The notes: a model not told the origin generated them from the letters alone. 64,000 bases of DNA from Pleodorina starrii (GCA_030267565.1 BRXU01000004.1:1740001-1804000), one strand, 5' to 3'; positions 11,101 through 22,549 are shown, counted from the stretch's first letter. Numbers and translations: made by a program.

Positions 11101-12154
11101 GACACGGAACGGAACGGGGGCAATGTTAGGGAACGGACCCGGGGGCGAGGACAGGCGGGGGCAGGCGGTGACAGGGAGGGCAAAGGGGTTGGGAGCAAGG
11201 CGCATCGCGGCCACAGCACGGCACAGCACGGTGCGCAGGATCGCACCGCGCCCCTCCGCCCAGCACCACCACCGCCCCCGCACACCCGCGTGATCCCCCT
11301 CCCCACACGATCTGGGGCGGCCCAGGGAGGCAGCACCCCAGCAGCGCCCCGCTTGGGTCGGGGGCCGGGGGCTCGGGAGGGGAGCGGGTGCCCAGTGTGT
11401 GGGGGGGAGGTGTGGAGGTGAGTGCCATGCGATGTTGGTGCCCAGGTGGGGGGTATCCACGTATAGGCCGGAGTCCTGATGGTGATGGTGGTGGTGGTGG
11501 TGGTGGGGGGGGTGTTTGTGGGTGACACGGCTACGGTGCCCTCCTCCCTGGAGTTCCCCACCTGGCGGCAGGCGAGCCCCTCCGCGATGAAGTAGCGCAA
11601 CAGATTGAGGTGCTGGCCGGAGGATGCGTCCTGGGCAGGTGTCCAGGGAGGGAAGGGGGGGGTCAGGGGTGTTGAGAATACTAGTCGCAGCAAAGGAGCC
11701 GAGGCGAAGTTCGGCAAAGGGACCCGGCAAAGGGACCCTGAAGGGGAGAGAGGCCAGGGAGTCGGCAGGAAGGGCGGAGCGGGGCGGTGTGTGGGGCTCG
11801 CGGTCTGGATTTGGGTGAGGCGCTCAAGTGAAGATGGGCCGGCAGGGAGAAGCGATGTGGGTCGCGGTGGAAGTGGAGTTTAGGCGAGGGAGGGAGGGAG
11901 GGGGTGGGGGTATGGGTTAAGGCTAGCTATTGGCCGCCCTACCTCGAGGACCAGCAGGACGGACGCCAGCGGCAGGCCTCCGGATAGGAGGCGGTCGAGG
12001 TCGACGAGGCCCATGGAGACAAGCGTCTGGCCATGTAGCCCCGGCCGTGTGCCCGTATCTGCGCGGGTCGCCGGGTCAGCTGATGACAGCTGCGCTGCAT
12101 AGGGGCATCCAGAGTATCCTTGCCTGCAACGCCGGCTCGACGGAACGAGCTCAT
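8144..12154 (-). CDS. ELP4: Elongator complex protein 4 (ELP4/PAXNEB), 9 exons
   Basis: Exons on the minus strand are 12154-12124, 12058-11943, 11630-11562, 11070-10993, 10386-10226, 9963-9810, 9552-9240, 8929-8815 and 8471-8144. All are phase-consistent, giving about 454 aa. ELP4 landmarks appear in order: GTRPGLHGQTLVS and LDRLLSGGLPLASVLLV (the RecA-like fold start), LLRYFIAEGLA, VMWLTASPPP, LRIAWQYKKY, WCHSFDLTRP, GRLVIESAGSLAWG, HLVDTVLALEG, LLSVRKL and the terminal KALEF. With ELP5 and ELP6 it forms the RecA-like hexamer of Elongator, which acts in wobble-uridine modification of tRNA. Odd points: intron 1 (12123-12059) is only 65 nt and starts with GC rather than GT; exons 6 and 9 carry long Ser/Ala and Gly/Ala insertions; the exon 6 donor has an alternative at about 9700. 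The gene is divergent from B9D2. Confidence 0.9.
10447..10503 (-). repeat. Dispersed intron repeat family 2, copy in ELP4 intron 4
   Basis: Read on the minus strand, this starts with CCGTTCGCTAACGCC and ends with CTGCGGTGTCTTCTTG. It shares both blocks with copies in introns of other genes in this window (26352-26401, 42938-42990, 62814-62860). It lies in ELP4 intron 4, sense to the gene and about 60 bp before the exon 5 acceptor. Confidence 0.75.
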
Positions 12155-12722
12155 GGCAGCCGCCGCGTCGCTCGATGCAAGTGTGCCAGGGGAGAAGATT
12201 GCGACGCCGAAACCTGGTATCGCTACAATGAAAAACGAGGCATCGAAATAACGCGATTGATTGGATGGCTGCGATTGTAAGTTATGAAGCTGCAATTCAG
12301 GAGGCGAAGCAGTGTACAGGATTGGATCCGGATGGCTGTCACGTACTCAGCTAGGCCTTCCTTCCAGAAGAGGACGGGAAACTCATAAGCCATGAACACG
12401 CATTTATGGTTCATATACGCAACAGAACCGGGTGACGCCTACGGTATTGCAGTGTTTGAGAAAAATACGCGCTTCCTTCGGGCCAAGCGTTCCGCAGAAA
12501 GTCCGTCAGGTAGAGCCCTTAAGTCATGAAACTCAACACCTTGCTGTTACAGGCCCTGAATGCTTTCAGGACGGCCACAAGTGACAAGGGCTGTTAAGGG
12601 CACTGTCCTCGCGTAGCCTTCACTAATCGCACGCAGGGCCAGCTTATCACCGCAAGGCAACTTCATAGCAACTTGATAGTGGCCTCATACTAGGTCGATA
12701 AGCTCCACGCCGCTTGCCCGGC
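12155..12722. promoter_or_regulatory. Shared ELP4/B9D2 divergent promoter region
   Basis: These 568 bp lie between the two start codons. The interval is clearly AT-richer than the flanking genes and has no convincing reading frame, so it must hold both promoters and 5' UTRs. No TATA box or known operator stands out. Confidence 0.55.
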
Positions 12723-13649
12723 ATGGCGGAGCTGCACGTCATAGGGCAAATCGCTGGCGCCATTGGCTTTCCCAGCCAGAACCTTTTCTGCAAGGTAATG
12801 AACTAGACCTGCCGCACGATCAAAATTTGGACAGCTAGCCAAGAACCCTGGAGGCCAACCCACAGCCTTGCCATGGCACGCAACCGAACCGGCCACGCCA
12901 AGAACCCTCGCCGCGCAACCCCCTGTTCCCTGCTGTTGCAGTGGGGAGTGACGGCGGGGCGCAGCTGGGAGCTCCTGGAGGGGCTGGACGCGGGGCAGAC
13001 GCAGCTGGACCTGGCGCCTGACGGCGAGCCCGTGGTGTGGTCGCACCCGCTGGACCTGCACTATGCGTGTCGGGGCCTCGCGGGCTGGCCCAAGATCTAC
13101 TTCCAAGTGTGGAGCCAGGACATCCACGGCCGCAACGACATATGTGAGTCCTGGTCGAAGCCGTAGGCGTAGGCGGCCGGCCGTGGGGGCCGCACAGGAG
13201 GGGCAGCGCAGAAGGGCGGCTTAGCAGGGGGGCCTGCGCTGCTGTCACTGCGGTGCGCGCTGCTCGGCAGCAGCAGCCGCAGCAGCAGCAGCGGCAGCAG
13301 CCACGCCGTGACCGACGGCCCTGCGGAGGGCGCAACGGAAGCTCGACGCTGCGGGGCGCTGTGTGCAGCGGCGGCGCGTGCGAGGTGCTGCCACTGTGCT
13401 GCCGCGTCCGGACCGGCAGTACAGTGGCACCGTTGTGAAATTTAATTACTAAGCAAGCTGGAATCTGGAACCTGGAAGGAAACAAACGGACCTGACCACC
13501 GTTGCCGTGCTCGCCTGCGCGTGCGATTTTGTTCCCTACATTCTGTTGCCGCCGTGCCCGGGCCCGGCCCCGGGCCGCGGGAGCCCGCCGCGCCTCCTCA
13601 GGCCCCTTTCCCCGGGGCCCAATCGCTGCGCTTCCTCCTTTGATTATCG

Positions 13650-13711
<62 letters not shown>

Positions 13712-14508
13712 AGCCCTCCGCTCCGCTGCGCCAGCGTGCGATGCGACCGACCCACCTCAGCTGGGTTCCTGCGGTCCCGCCGCCATGAACGGACTGACGG
13801 CCTCCGCCGCGCTGCCTGCCTGCTTACCTGCAGGCGGCTACGGCTTCTGTCACGTGCCCACCTCCCCGGGGCACTACGAGCTCGACTGCCCCACATGGAT
13901 ACCCGAGGTACGGCAGGGCCCCGTCAGGCAAACACCACCCTCCACCAGCGCCCCGCTTCGCTGCGGCTCGTCCCTATCACACCGCACCAGCGCCTCACCT
14001 CCCTGCCCTCCCTTGCCCTTGCCTTCGTGCCCGCGCCGGCCCACGACCCGCCCGCGTATTCACTCTTCCGGCGGGGCTCCACACTTCCTGCAACCGCCCA
14101 CGGCCCCGCCGGGCCCTGCTCTGCGTCCCAACGTACATACGATGTATTGCAGAGTTGCAGTACAGCCCCCCACCGCCGCCAGTTGCGGCGCCGCAGCATT
14201 AGGAACACGTCTCCCTCCTCCCTCCCTCCCTTCCCTCCTTCCCTCCCTCACTCGGCACGTTCCTTCCTTCCTTCTCTCACTCCGCGCGCGCCTTCACGCC
14301 CGTCCGCCCCTTCTCGGGGTCGCAGGGCACCCTGGGCGAGCGCATCGCGGCGTTCTTCCTGGGCGGCAACCCGCGGCTCAAGTACGAGGAGGTGGTGTAC
14401 ACGCCGGGCGACAGGTTCCGCCTCAACACGGTGGCGTCCGGCGTGGTGCAGCTGCGGCTGGGGGTGATGGTCAAGGACTTTGAGCGCAACCACGTCACAT
14501 TTGGGTGA
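12723..14508 (+). CDS. B9D2: B9 domain-containing protein 2 (B9D2), 4 exons
   Basis: Exons are 12723-12794, 12942-13143, 13834-13907 and 14326-14508. Phases are continuous and the product is 176 aa, the usual size of B9D2 (about 175). The protein opens [13 protein letters not shown]. The C2-like B9 domain is complete: [64 protein letters not shown] and C-terminal [19 protein letters not shown]9D2 works with B9D1 and MKS1 in the MKS module of the ciliary transition zone, gating entry of membrane proteins into the cilium. A flagellated host is implied. Intron 2 (13144-13833) contains a perfect TC repeat. The match is strong throughout and I see no damage. Confidence 0.96.
13652..13710 (+). repeat. 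(TC)n microsatellite in B9D2 intron 2
   Basis: About 59 bp of perfect TC dinucleotide lies on the sense strand, roughly 120 bp before the exon 3 acceptor at 13833. Confidence 0.97.
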
Positions 14509-16938
14509 CAAAACTGCAAAGAGGGAGAGGGAGACGAAACCGCAAACAATCAGGTGTGTCGTCCGGGGGAGGCAGGAGCCCGAGGTTGGGAGCCCGAAGT
14601 TGGGAGCCCGAGGTCGGGGGCGGGGCGCAATTCTGGGCGAAGAGGGTGAAGAAGAAATCAAGAAATCTCCAAAAGGTCTGGCGGCGCGGCGCGGCGGGTG
14701 TGTCAGAATGGGATGGAGGAGGAGCGGTTGCGGGTGAGCAAGGTGAGGAGTTCCGCCCGGAGCGGGCACGCAGCGAAAGAGTTTCGCGCGCGCGTGATAC
14801 CGGCATGGAAGGCGCATCCCGCGGGCTGTGGAGGCAGCGGCCGCGGGCGGCTGGCCGCCCGCGGCTGAGCGGCGGAGGGGGGCGGGGGCGCGTCACGGAG
14901 GAAGCTGTCGAGCTGCGTGCCCTGCCTGGCAGCCAGGCGGGTTTCGCTGGGAGGGGCGCGCGAGAGGGGCGGGTTGTGAGCCATACAAACCACGCGCGGC
15001 ACGGACCGCGGTCCGCTCTGACGAACCAGGGGGCCAAGGGGCGTGCCGCAAGCGCAGCAGCTGCTGCAATGACATGCGACAGTGGATGCACTGCCTCCAG
15101 GGAAGGGACGACAACAATAAGGGCTGGTGGTCTTCCCCGGCTGGCCCCAAATGGCAACAACTGATGACCCGTCTTTGCGGTGTGTCTTCAGCTCTTGAAG
15201 CCGAGGGCTGGGGGGAACGGATCCATCCGTCCTGTTGTCGGAGGGACCCGTCCCGCGCCGCTCCGACAGCCGGATGTGATGTGATGTGAACCATGTGATG
15301 TCATGGGATGTGATGTGATGTGATGGGGAGAAGATGAGGTGTGACGTGGGGGCGGGGGCGATGAGATGCAGCGGAGCGGGGCGCGGGCCGTGCGTGCTTG
15401 TCAATGTGCATGCATGCTTGTCAGAGGGAAGACCGTGCGATAGGAGCCGTGGAGCGGTGGGACTGGGACCGCTGACCGCTGAGCGAATGACTGAACGCCG
15501 TGGCTGCAACCAGGTCCCTCCTTCCCTCCTTCCTGACCCTGGCCTCTTCGGGAGCACCCGATCCCGTCCAACCGGTGCGTCCGATGTCTCCGCCCGCTGC
15601 CGGCGCAAAGGCCGCAAGACCGGGCCAGCTTGCCGCGCTTTCTCGCTCCGTAGCATAGCATAGCTTACTGCATCGGCGCGCGCCTGTCGAGGTGTCCAGG
15701 TGTCTACAAACAGGTCGTGTCGTTAGGTGCGCTCCTCACGTACGGTACGTGGTGTGACCAAAGAGAGCGCAGCCCTTCGTCGTAGCTTACTGTTGTTGCT
15801 TCTCGTCCGGCTGGGATGGGGCGGCTGCGCGTCTTGGTTTCGGGCGCCACCCGACGTACCGTACCGGTATGGCGCCAGGGCCCCACCGCCCTGCACCGCC
15901 GGGGTGCGGTAGCGGCGTAGCGCTGCGATGAGGTTGGTTGTGGAGCGGAGCGGAGGATTCCATGCGGCCTGGCGTGGCTCGGGGGGGGGGACGGGGGCTC
16001 CGGCAACCTGGGGTTCCTTAGGGTGCCTTTCGGCGCTGTGACTGGGGGCTGGGGCCTTTCAAACGTCCTCGCAAACGTGCAATTGTGCATGCGGTAGAGG
16101 CCATACCAGGTATGCCGGTATGCGGGACAGACCCGTGATTTACATACGGTAAAGTGCCTGGGTTGGCCCTGCATGCCTTGCCGCGCCTATCCTTCCCCAG
16201 ATTCCGCTGCAGACTCGTTTCTCCTATCTCCCAGACTCACGTTGTCTGCCTCCCCGGCCTCCTCTGGCGCGCTGAGATCGACCGACAGACCGAGTGGGCC
16301 CCCCCCCACACACACCGTCATGCCCCCTACGTGGCCCAACCGCAACGGCATGCGCAACAACAACAACAACAACACCGCCCTGCTCATGCCCTGCAGCGGG
16401 GGTGGGGAGGGGTGGGGGCAGCGCTCCAAGCGGCACGGGCCGCAACGCTACACCATTCCAGCACACCGCGCCTGTCAGCCTGAGTCCTCCGTAACCTTCA
16501 GACATGCTCTCTCCATTCTTGCACCGGAAGATGCGCACCACATCCGCCCCGGACGCAACAATAAAGTAATGTACAGAGCCGCTTTTGCTGCACCCAGTCG
16601 TGGGCTCGCGTGCAGCCTCCAAGGGCCCGATTGCTACAATCCTACGAACCAGCCAATCTGTCTCAGTACCCCTCCTGCTCAAGAGCCCCAACGCGCTACG
16701 TGTATAACAACCCTCCCCCCATAAGAGAAGAAACACTCCAAACGGTACATCCTCCCTTTCTCCTTCAGCTGCGCCGTCCAGTAACCCCCCCCCCCCAAAT
16801 CAGCTGCTGCTTCGTTGCATTCCCCCTCCCCGCTCCCGCCTGAGAAGTCCTAGGTCCCTTTCTACCCCTCTCCACCAGTGCGCCCCCCTGCCATTCGCCC
16901 ATAGCTTCCCCCCGCCCCTCCACACACACCACCTCTTC
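14509..16938. other. Intergenic: convergent 3' flanks, no gene supported
   Basis: This lies between the stops of B9D2 (14508) and the coiled-coil gene (16939). It contains imperfect tandem GAGCCCGAAGTTGG-type units at about 14576-14620 and GATGT-rich simple sequence at 15277-15330. A 317-codon open frame on the minus strand (15656-14703) has no motif and an Arg/Pro/Ser-rich composition, so it is not called. The region is presumably two long 3' UTRs plus spacer. Confidence 0.5.
16140..16144 (-). terminator. Candidate TGTAA polyadenylation signal of the minus-strand coiled-coil gene
   Basis: TGTAA on the minus strand (TTACA on plus) lies about 800 nt past the stop at 16939 and is the first copy I find there. 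The inference is positional. Confidence 0.35.
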
Positions 16939-19900
16939 TCACTCCCCCAGCCCCGCCAGCAGTTCGTAGTTGGTGGTGACATCCGCCAGGAAGACCTTGA
17001 TGCGCATCACGGTATCCTGCTGCCCGCGCAGCCCCTGCTCCACCGCCTTCAAGTAGGAACACATCCAGCGAACCACCTCGTCGGTCTCTGCAGGGAGAGG
17101 GGGGGCTGAGAGAGACGCACAGAGGGGGACGAAGGGGAAACGCAGGTAGCCAGAGAGGGCCAAGAGGGGGGTCAGGGAGTGATATGCTCCTTTATATAAC
17201 AATGAGTCAGAGGGGGGGCGAGGGGTTCAGCCGCGGACAGGAGGGAGAGGAGGGGAGTTCGAGGGGGCGTGTGGGGGTTGGGGTGGGGTGGGGCAGCAAC
17301 ACGCAGTGTGCTGCGGTGCGCAGCGAGACGGGAAGGTGGGGGTGGGTGGGTGGGGGAGGCGTTAGGGTGGGGGGGGAGGGGTATTGTCCCATTGTGGAGC
17401 GAGCGCCACGCGCCATGCGTCACGTCGGCCGCCAGGTGGCGCCACGCCAGAAAGCCACGCCAAGCGCCAACTGCGCCATGCCACCCCCCGTGCGCGGACA
17501 GCAGGTCGGGTCAGGTCAGGATGGAGGCCGGGAGGCGGAAGGGAGGCGTGAACCGCCACCAGCTGCCCCCACAAAGCGCATCCACCTCGAAAACGCAGCG
17601 GCGCACACCCCCGCGGCAAAGCAGCCACCCACCCACCCACCCACCCTCCCAACAGAACACCGCCTCTTCCCCCTCCCTCCCCGCCCTCCTCTCACCTCCC
17701 GCCTCCGCCACGCTCGCCGTGTGCCACACCACCAGGTGCGCGCACTGCAGCACCGTCAGCAGCCGCCAGTAGTCGGGCGCACCCCCGCGCTCCCGCGACA
17801 GCGACTTCACGAGCGACTTGACGGAGGCGGCACTGGCCCTACCCAACAACTTCTGAACCTGCGTGATGTCCACACCCACGTGGCCCCGCTGACTGACACC
17901 CCCACCGGCGCCGCTGCCGCCGGCCGCGCTCTGCACAGGACAAAAACGGGCGCGGTCGAAAGCGGGGGAGGGGCGGTTGGGGGAGGAGCGCCGCGGTTGG
18001 GGGAGGGGGGGTTATTGGCCGCAGGGTTGCCGGTGGCTGGAATCTGTTTGTGTGTGTATGTGGTGTGATGGGGGGGAGAGGGGGGGGGGTTCCGTGGCTC
18101 TGTGGCTGCTCTGCGGCCCCACGGGAAATAAATAAAAAACACACTCCGTCCCATCGCTGCGGCACCATCCCACATCGCCCCTCACCCCCCACTCCCCCAC
18201 CCCGTACACACACTCACTCCTCAAACCACCCTATACACACAAAACATGACAAACGCACACGAAAACGCACACATACGGCACACATACGGCACATACGATA
18301 TCCACACCTGCGGCAGTGTCTTCCTCAGCAGCTGCATCGCGGCGCACTGCTGCCAGACCCGCAGCCGCTCACTGAGGCCCTGCGCCGTCGTGATAGCCCG
18401 GTAGGCAGCCCGGTGGGAGGGACCCAGCTCAGCGGCCGCGGCGGCCGCGTCGTCGCAGATGCGGCGCCAGGCGGGCTCGTCCCAGGACCGCATAAGGCCC
18501 TCCAGTGCGGCCACCACGTCCGAGAGCAGTCGGGGGGCCAGGACCGGGTCCAGCAGCATGCGGAGGAGCGCCGTGAGGAGGCCCTTGAAGGCGGCCTGTA
18601 CCGGGGGGTGAGGGTGGTGGAGGGTGTGGCTTTGATAACAATACTTATTTCGTATGTTCGTGCAAGGCTGCGAGGTGCAAAACCGCGCCGCCCGCCAGTC
18701 CACTCCGTGCCGGGCCGAACGGAAAAAGGGCGACGGGAAGACGGGAAGGCACGAGGAGGAAGGGGGAAAAGGGAGAATAGGGGCCGCGAAAGGTGGGATT
18801 TTTTGGGGCCGGGTTGGCGGTGTCGGGTTGGCGGTGTTGCTCCTCCCCCTTCCACCAATTCCGATCCCCAAACCTGATCCCGCCGCTAATCCATCCGGGG
18901 TCGCATCCCCGGTGGGGGGGGGGCTCAAAGGAACGCCCTTGCTGAGAAAGCGCGCCGGCCCAAGGCCCCAACCAGCTCAAATCCAACAGCCCCTGCCCAA
19001 CACCCCCATGAAGCCGACCTCCCATACAAATATGGCGACCCGCAACCCCCCCACCCCCACCCCGCCACACCCACACTCACCCACCCACGCACGCACCTGG
19101 CCCTGACTCCCAAAGCCCAGGTCCACTCGGCCCTCCCGGTGCAACCGGGTCAGGTCCGCCAACAGTCGCAGCAGCGCCTGCAGGTTCAACAGCCGGGCGC
19201 CCAGACCACCACCACCGCCGCCACCACCACTACTGCCGCCCGCCTCCCCATCCCCCGGGGAGGATCCCTCGCCGCTGCCGCCGCGCTTCCGACTGCCCCT
19301 GGGCGGCTGGTAACCCAGCGTCGTAAGGGCGGTGAAGAAGTTCGGCAGCTGAGGCACCCAGCCCAGGTCTGCGGTGGGAGTTTGGGGGCCGAGGGGGGTT
19401 TTAGGGTTCGAAGAGTGAATTTGCGGCGGGGGTTTGGGGGAGGGCGCCGGGTAGGGAGTAGGTCGTTGGAGGAGGGCGGGAGGAAGGGGAGAGGGACGAC
19501 AGCGCGATGAGGAAAGCTGGTGTGAGGAGTGGCGGAGGGGTCCGGGCGTGTGGGGGTTTAGGGGGTGGGGCGCGACGGGGTCGGGGGGAGAGTCCCGTGC
19601 GGCAAGCCAGCCGGCCAGCCAGGCAGGCAGCCAGAGGCCGAACGGGCGGCAGCAAATCCCGAGGGGGAGAAGGTCGCATGCACTTTACTGGGGGGAGGGT
19701 AAAAGAAAACGGCCCGGGACGAGGGAACGGGGGAGGGTGTACCCGATCAGGCCGTCTCAATGAGGGCCGCTAAACGACCAGCACTTGCGCCATGCACACC
19801 ATACAAATAAAAAAACATAAAGCCATCAACCACGCTGCTGCCACCACCACGCCCACCGTCACCACCACGCGACGGCGCAGACCCCACCTGTCGGATCCGC

Positions 19901-21088
19901 CTTGCCATAGTACCGCACGAGCTGCTGGTACGAATTGTACGGATTCTCGCCGTACGCCACCACGTCGAACAGCACGCGCAGCACGGGGCTGGCCGACTGT
20001 CCGTCCGTGACGCCCACATAACCCCACAGCTGCCGCGTGACCAGCAGCTGCTGCAGCAGCGCCATCGCCTCCGAGTGGCTGAGGGAATCCGGCAGGCCCA
20101 GCGGCGAAAGGTCCACGGCCGGTAGGGGCTGCGCGGAGGGGGCCCCGGGAAGTTTTCCAGGATAGGCCGGGCCGGGGTGTGGGGGGGTGTGGGGTGGGGT
20201 GTGGGTGGGTGATGAGTGGGTGAGTGATGGGTGGGGGAGTTGGGAAGGCGAAACCGCAGCGGGCGGTGGGTTGGAAGTAAACATTTGCTGTGGGTTGGAG
20301 CTAAATTCGCAGTGGGTTGGAGCAGATGGACGGCCATTCAGATGCGCACGGCGCAACAGGAGTGGATGCGGGCGCTGCGGTCCCCCGGGGGTCTGGCGGC
20401 GGCCTCCCAGCCACCCCACCCAGCCACCCACCCAACCCAGCCATCCAACCCAGCCAGCCACCGACCTGTGGTGGGGTGAGCGTCATCGCCTCCATGACCT
20501 GCGGCTCCGAGGGCTCCTGGGGGGCATCCGGCGGCGGCTGCGCCTCCTGCGCCGCCTCCTGCTCCGCCTCCTCCTGCTCTCGTTGCGCCACCTCCTGCTC
20601 GTGCTGCTTGGCGAGCTGCTCCTGAAGTCGGCGATTGGCCTCCGCGCGCTGCTGGTCAACCGTCATGCGCTTGTTTCGCGCCTCCACGATTTTCAAAACG
20701 GCGTTGAGGGGATCTCCGAGGCTGCGGGGGGTGGGGGTGTGGAAGGAGGTGGTGGCGGGGCGGGATGGGGTCAGGCGCGGGGTTTGCGGGGCTGGGGGGT
20801 GGGTGGTAGGGGGACAGGGTGTGGCTAGGTACGGCAGGAGGAGGGAGGGAGGGAGGGAGCTGGCGCTGCGTGCTGCAACGGTAAAAGTGTGGGCCAGGGG
20901 GCACGGCTCAAGAGCGAGGCAGCAACGCCTGTATGATCTCACGGATGCAGGATGACGCTCCAACTGGTTGAGATTGTGGCTAACCTTTCAAGGTTCTGGT
21001 GGATGACGTTTAGGTTGTATTCGGGAGCATGCTTTCGCTGCTCCACCTCGCGATATGTTTGGCGATAGTCTTCCGCCATGGATGCCAT
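16939..21088 (-). CDS. Coiled-coil/helical protein, tentative CANIN-domain (SLF2/NSE6-like), 7 exons
   Basis: Exons on minus are 21088-20985, 20721-20466, 20128-19888, 19368-19097, 18595-18308, 17930-17696 and 17087-16939. Phases agree throughout and give 514 aa. Residues about 1-105 are charged and coiled-coil-like (for example KHEQEVAQREQEEAEQ). After a short Pro-rich linker comes an all-helical region. It has the order LRVLFDVVAYGENP, LGWVPQLPNFFTALTTLGYQP, a Gly/Ser loop, LLTALLRMLLDPVLAPRLL, PAWRRICDDAAA and LSERLRVWQQ. From memory, this series of Leu-rich helices with W-x-P and DP motifs resembles the CANIN domain of FAM178/SLF2 proteins that bind SMC6 and NSE5. That is only a suggestion; no catalytic motif is present. 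It could equally be an unrelated helical-repeat protein. The gene is divergent from uL5m with 303 bp between starts. Confidence 0.7.
17169..17212 (-). repeat. Dispersed intron repeat family 1, copy in the coiled-coil gene intron 6
   Basis: The minus strand reads TGACTCATTGTTATATAAAG, then GAGCATATCACTCCCTGACCCC. It matches copies at 2692-2736, 54791-54836 and 62281-62328. It is in sense orientation inside intron 6 (17695-17088). Confidence 0.85.
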
Positions 21089-21391
21089 GCTTTGGCGGCT
21101 TACGCCGTGACGTCAACGGGTGTTATTTTCTATGCTTCCCTGGCAACACCACTCAGGCCATGCCTTCTGAGCTGAGTCCGAGCTACTCAAGACGATCAAC
21201 GCGTGTCTTCATTCAACTGCTTTTGCGCTTTGCTCTTGACAAAACGCTAAGCGTATTTGCAGCCACAATTGGTCGCAAAGTTCGGCACTTCCGCATTCCT
21301 CCCGCCAATCAGCGCAAGGCCCTACGAGACCAACTGCTATGGGAAGGAAGGATGTGCTCGGCAGAGTGCAGCGCTTTGATATAGTGTAGCC
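21089..21391. promoter_or_regulatory. Shared divergent promoter, coiled-coil gene / uL5m
   Basis: Only 303 bp separate the two opposing start codons. The sequence is AT-richer than the exons and has no credible coding frame. It must contain both transcription starts. Confidence 0.55.
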
Positions 21392-22549
21392 ATGACTTCT
21401 CAAGCTGCATCGTCGCTGCTGTGCAGCAGCCGCTGTTTGGCAAGTGCTTTGCGCAATTGGAGCAGTCCCGTCGCCGCTTTCCAATGCGCAATCAACGCGG
21501 TAGGACTTACCCGATACCAAAATATATCCGCCTCAAATTTTACCTTCCTCCCATTCCGCGTAAATGACAGTCTGATGCTGATGACCCCAAATTGCACCCT
21601 TTCCCAGGCCTTTAGCGCACAAGCGCAAGCAGCCACAGCAGCATCAGATGCACCGTCAACCTCGGGACGCGGAGGCGCGGCCGCAGCGGCCGCACCCCGA
21701 GCCGGCCCCAAAGCCCCCTCCGGCAGCACCACCAAAAAGAGCCCCACCTCATCATCATCATCCTCCAGCCCACGCCAGACTCCCTCCACCTCCTCCTCCA
21801 CCTCCGCCGCCGCGCTCGCCGCGGCGGCCAGCCACCTGGCCCCCTGCCGCCTCTCCCAGTACGTGCACACAGTACTCCACCGGGAGCTTATGCTCAAGCT
21901 CGGCCCGCGCGGCTGGGACCAGGTGCCGAGGCTGGTGGCCGTGGAGGCGCGCGTGCGCGCCTCCGAAACCCACCTCGCCACGGAGGAAGTCGACAAGTGG
22001 GAGCTGCTGCTCTACTCCCTGGCGCTGGAAACCCTCACCGGCCGCACCCCCACCTTCACGCCGCCCGCCAACAGCAAGAACTCCGCCACCCGCGCCGCCG
22101 GCGTCTTCCTGCGCCTCGACGCGCGCTCCGACCCCGACGCCGTGTACGGCTTCCTGGAGAAGCTCGTCCACGTCGTACTGCCCAACCAGGTCGGCTTTGC
22201 CGGCTTGCCGCCGCCGACGCTGGTGGGCCCGCCGCCGGGCGACAAGGCCGCCGCGGCGGCGGCCGCCAGGGCCGCCGCAAACGACCACCGCCGCGCGCCG
22301 CTGCGGCCGCACGCCACGGAGTTCCGTGTCAGCAATCTGCTGCAGTACCCCGATTTCGAGCAGAACTTTTGGCTGTTTGAGCAGCTGGGCGGCATGCGGG
22401 TGCGGCTGGTGATGGAGGGCGCCTCAGCGGCGGACTGCGGGCTGCTGCTGTCGGGGCTGTCGCTGCCGGTGCTGACGGGAGCGGCGGCGGAGGCGGCGCT
22501 GGCGGAGTTGGCGCAGGAGGCGCTGCGGCGGGGCAGGACGGCGGCGTGA
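21392..22549 (+). CDS. Mitochondrial large-subunit ribosomal protein uL5m
   Basis: The C-terminal half follows the ribosomal L5 fold. It has AAGVFLRLD, a YGFLEKLVHVVLPNQVGFAGL block matching the L5 'FLDKL..VLPR.RDFRGL' element, FRVSNLLQYPDFEQ where L5 has 'GIKEQIIFPEI', and a terminal GGMRVRLVMEGAS-LLSGL. The N-terminus is rich in Ser, Ala, Arg and hydroxylated residues with almost no acid, as expected of a mitochondrial presequence, followed by an Ala/Ser/Thr linker. The frame is open from 21392 to 22549 (385 aa). However, a convincing 108-nt intron (21500-21607, GTAGGA...TTTCCCAG, AT-rich) can be removed in frame, leaving 349 aa. I favour the spliced form with exons 21392-21499 and 21608-22549. 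The role is a 5S-rRNA-side or central-protuberance protein of the mitoribosome. Plastid targeting is the main alternative. Confidence 0.83.
   Translation: MTSQAASSLLCSSRCLASALRNWSSPVAAFQCAINAVGLTRYQNISASNFTFLPFRVNDSLMLMTPNCTLSQAFSAQAQAATAASDAPSTSGRGGAAAAAAPRAGPKAPSGSTTKKSPTSSSSSSSPRQTPSTSSSTSAAALAAAASHLAPCRLSQYVHTVLHRELMLKLGPRGWDQVPRLVAVEARVRASETHLATEEVDKWELLLYSLALETLTGRTPTFTPPANSKNSATRAAGVFLRLDARSDPDAVYGFLEKLVHVVLPNQVGFAGLPPPTLVGPPPGDKAAAAAAARAAANDHRRAPLRPHATEFRVSNLLQYPDFEQNFWLFEQLGGMRVRLVMEGASAADCGLLLSGLSLPVLTGAAAEAALAELAQEALRRGRTAA

Noticed and set aside
14703..15656. 317-codon open frame on the minus strand
   Set aside because: No domain, irregular composition and a position in the 3' flank of two convergent genes.
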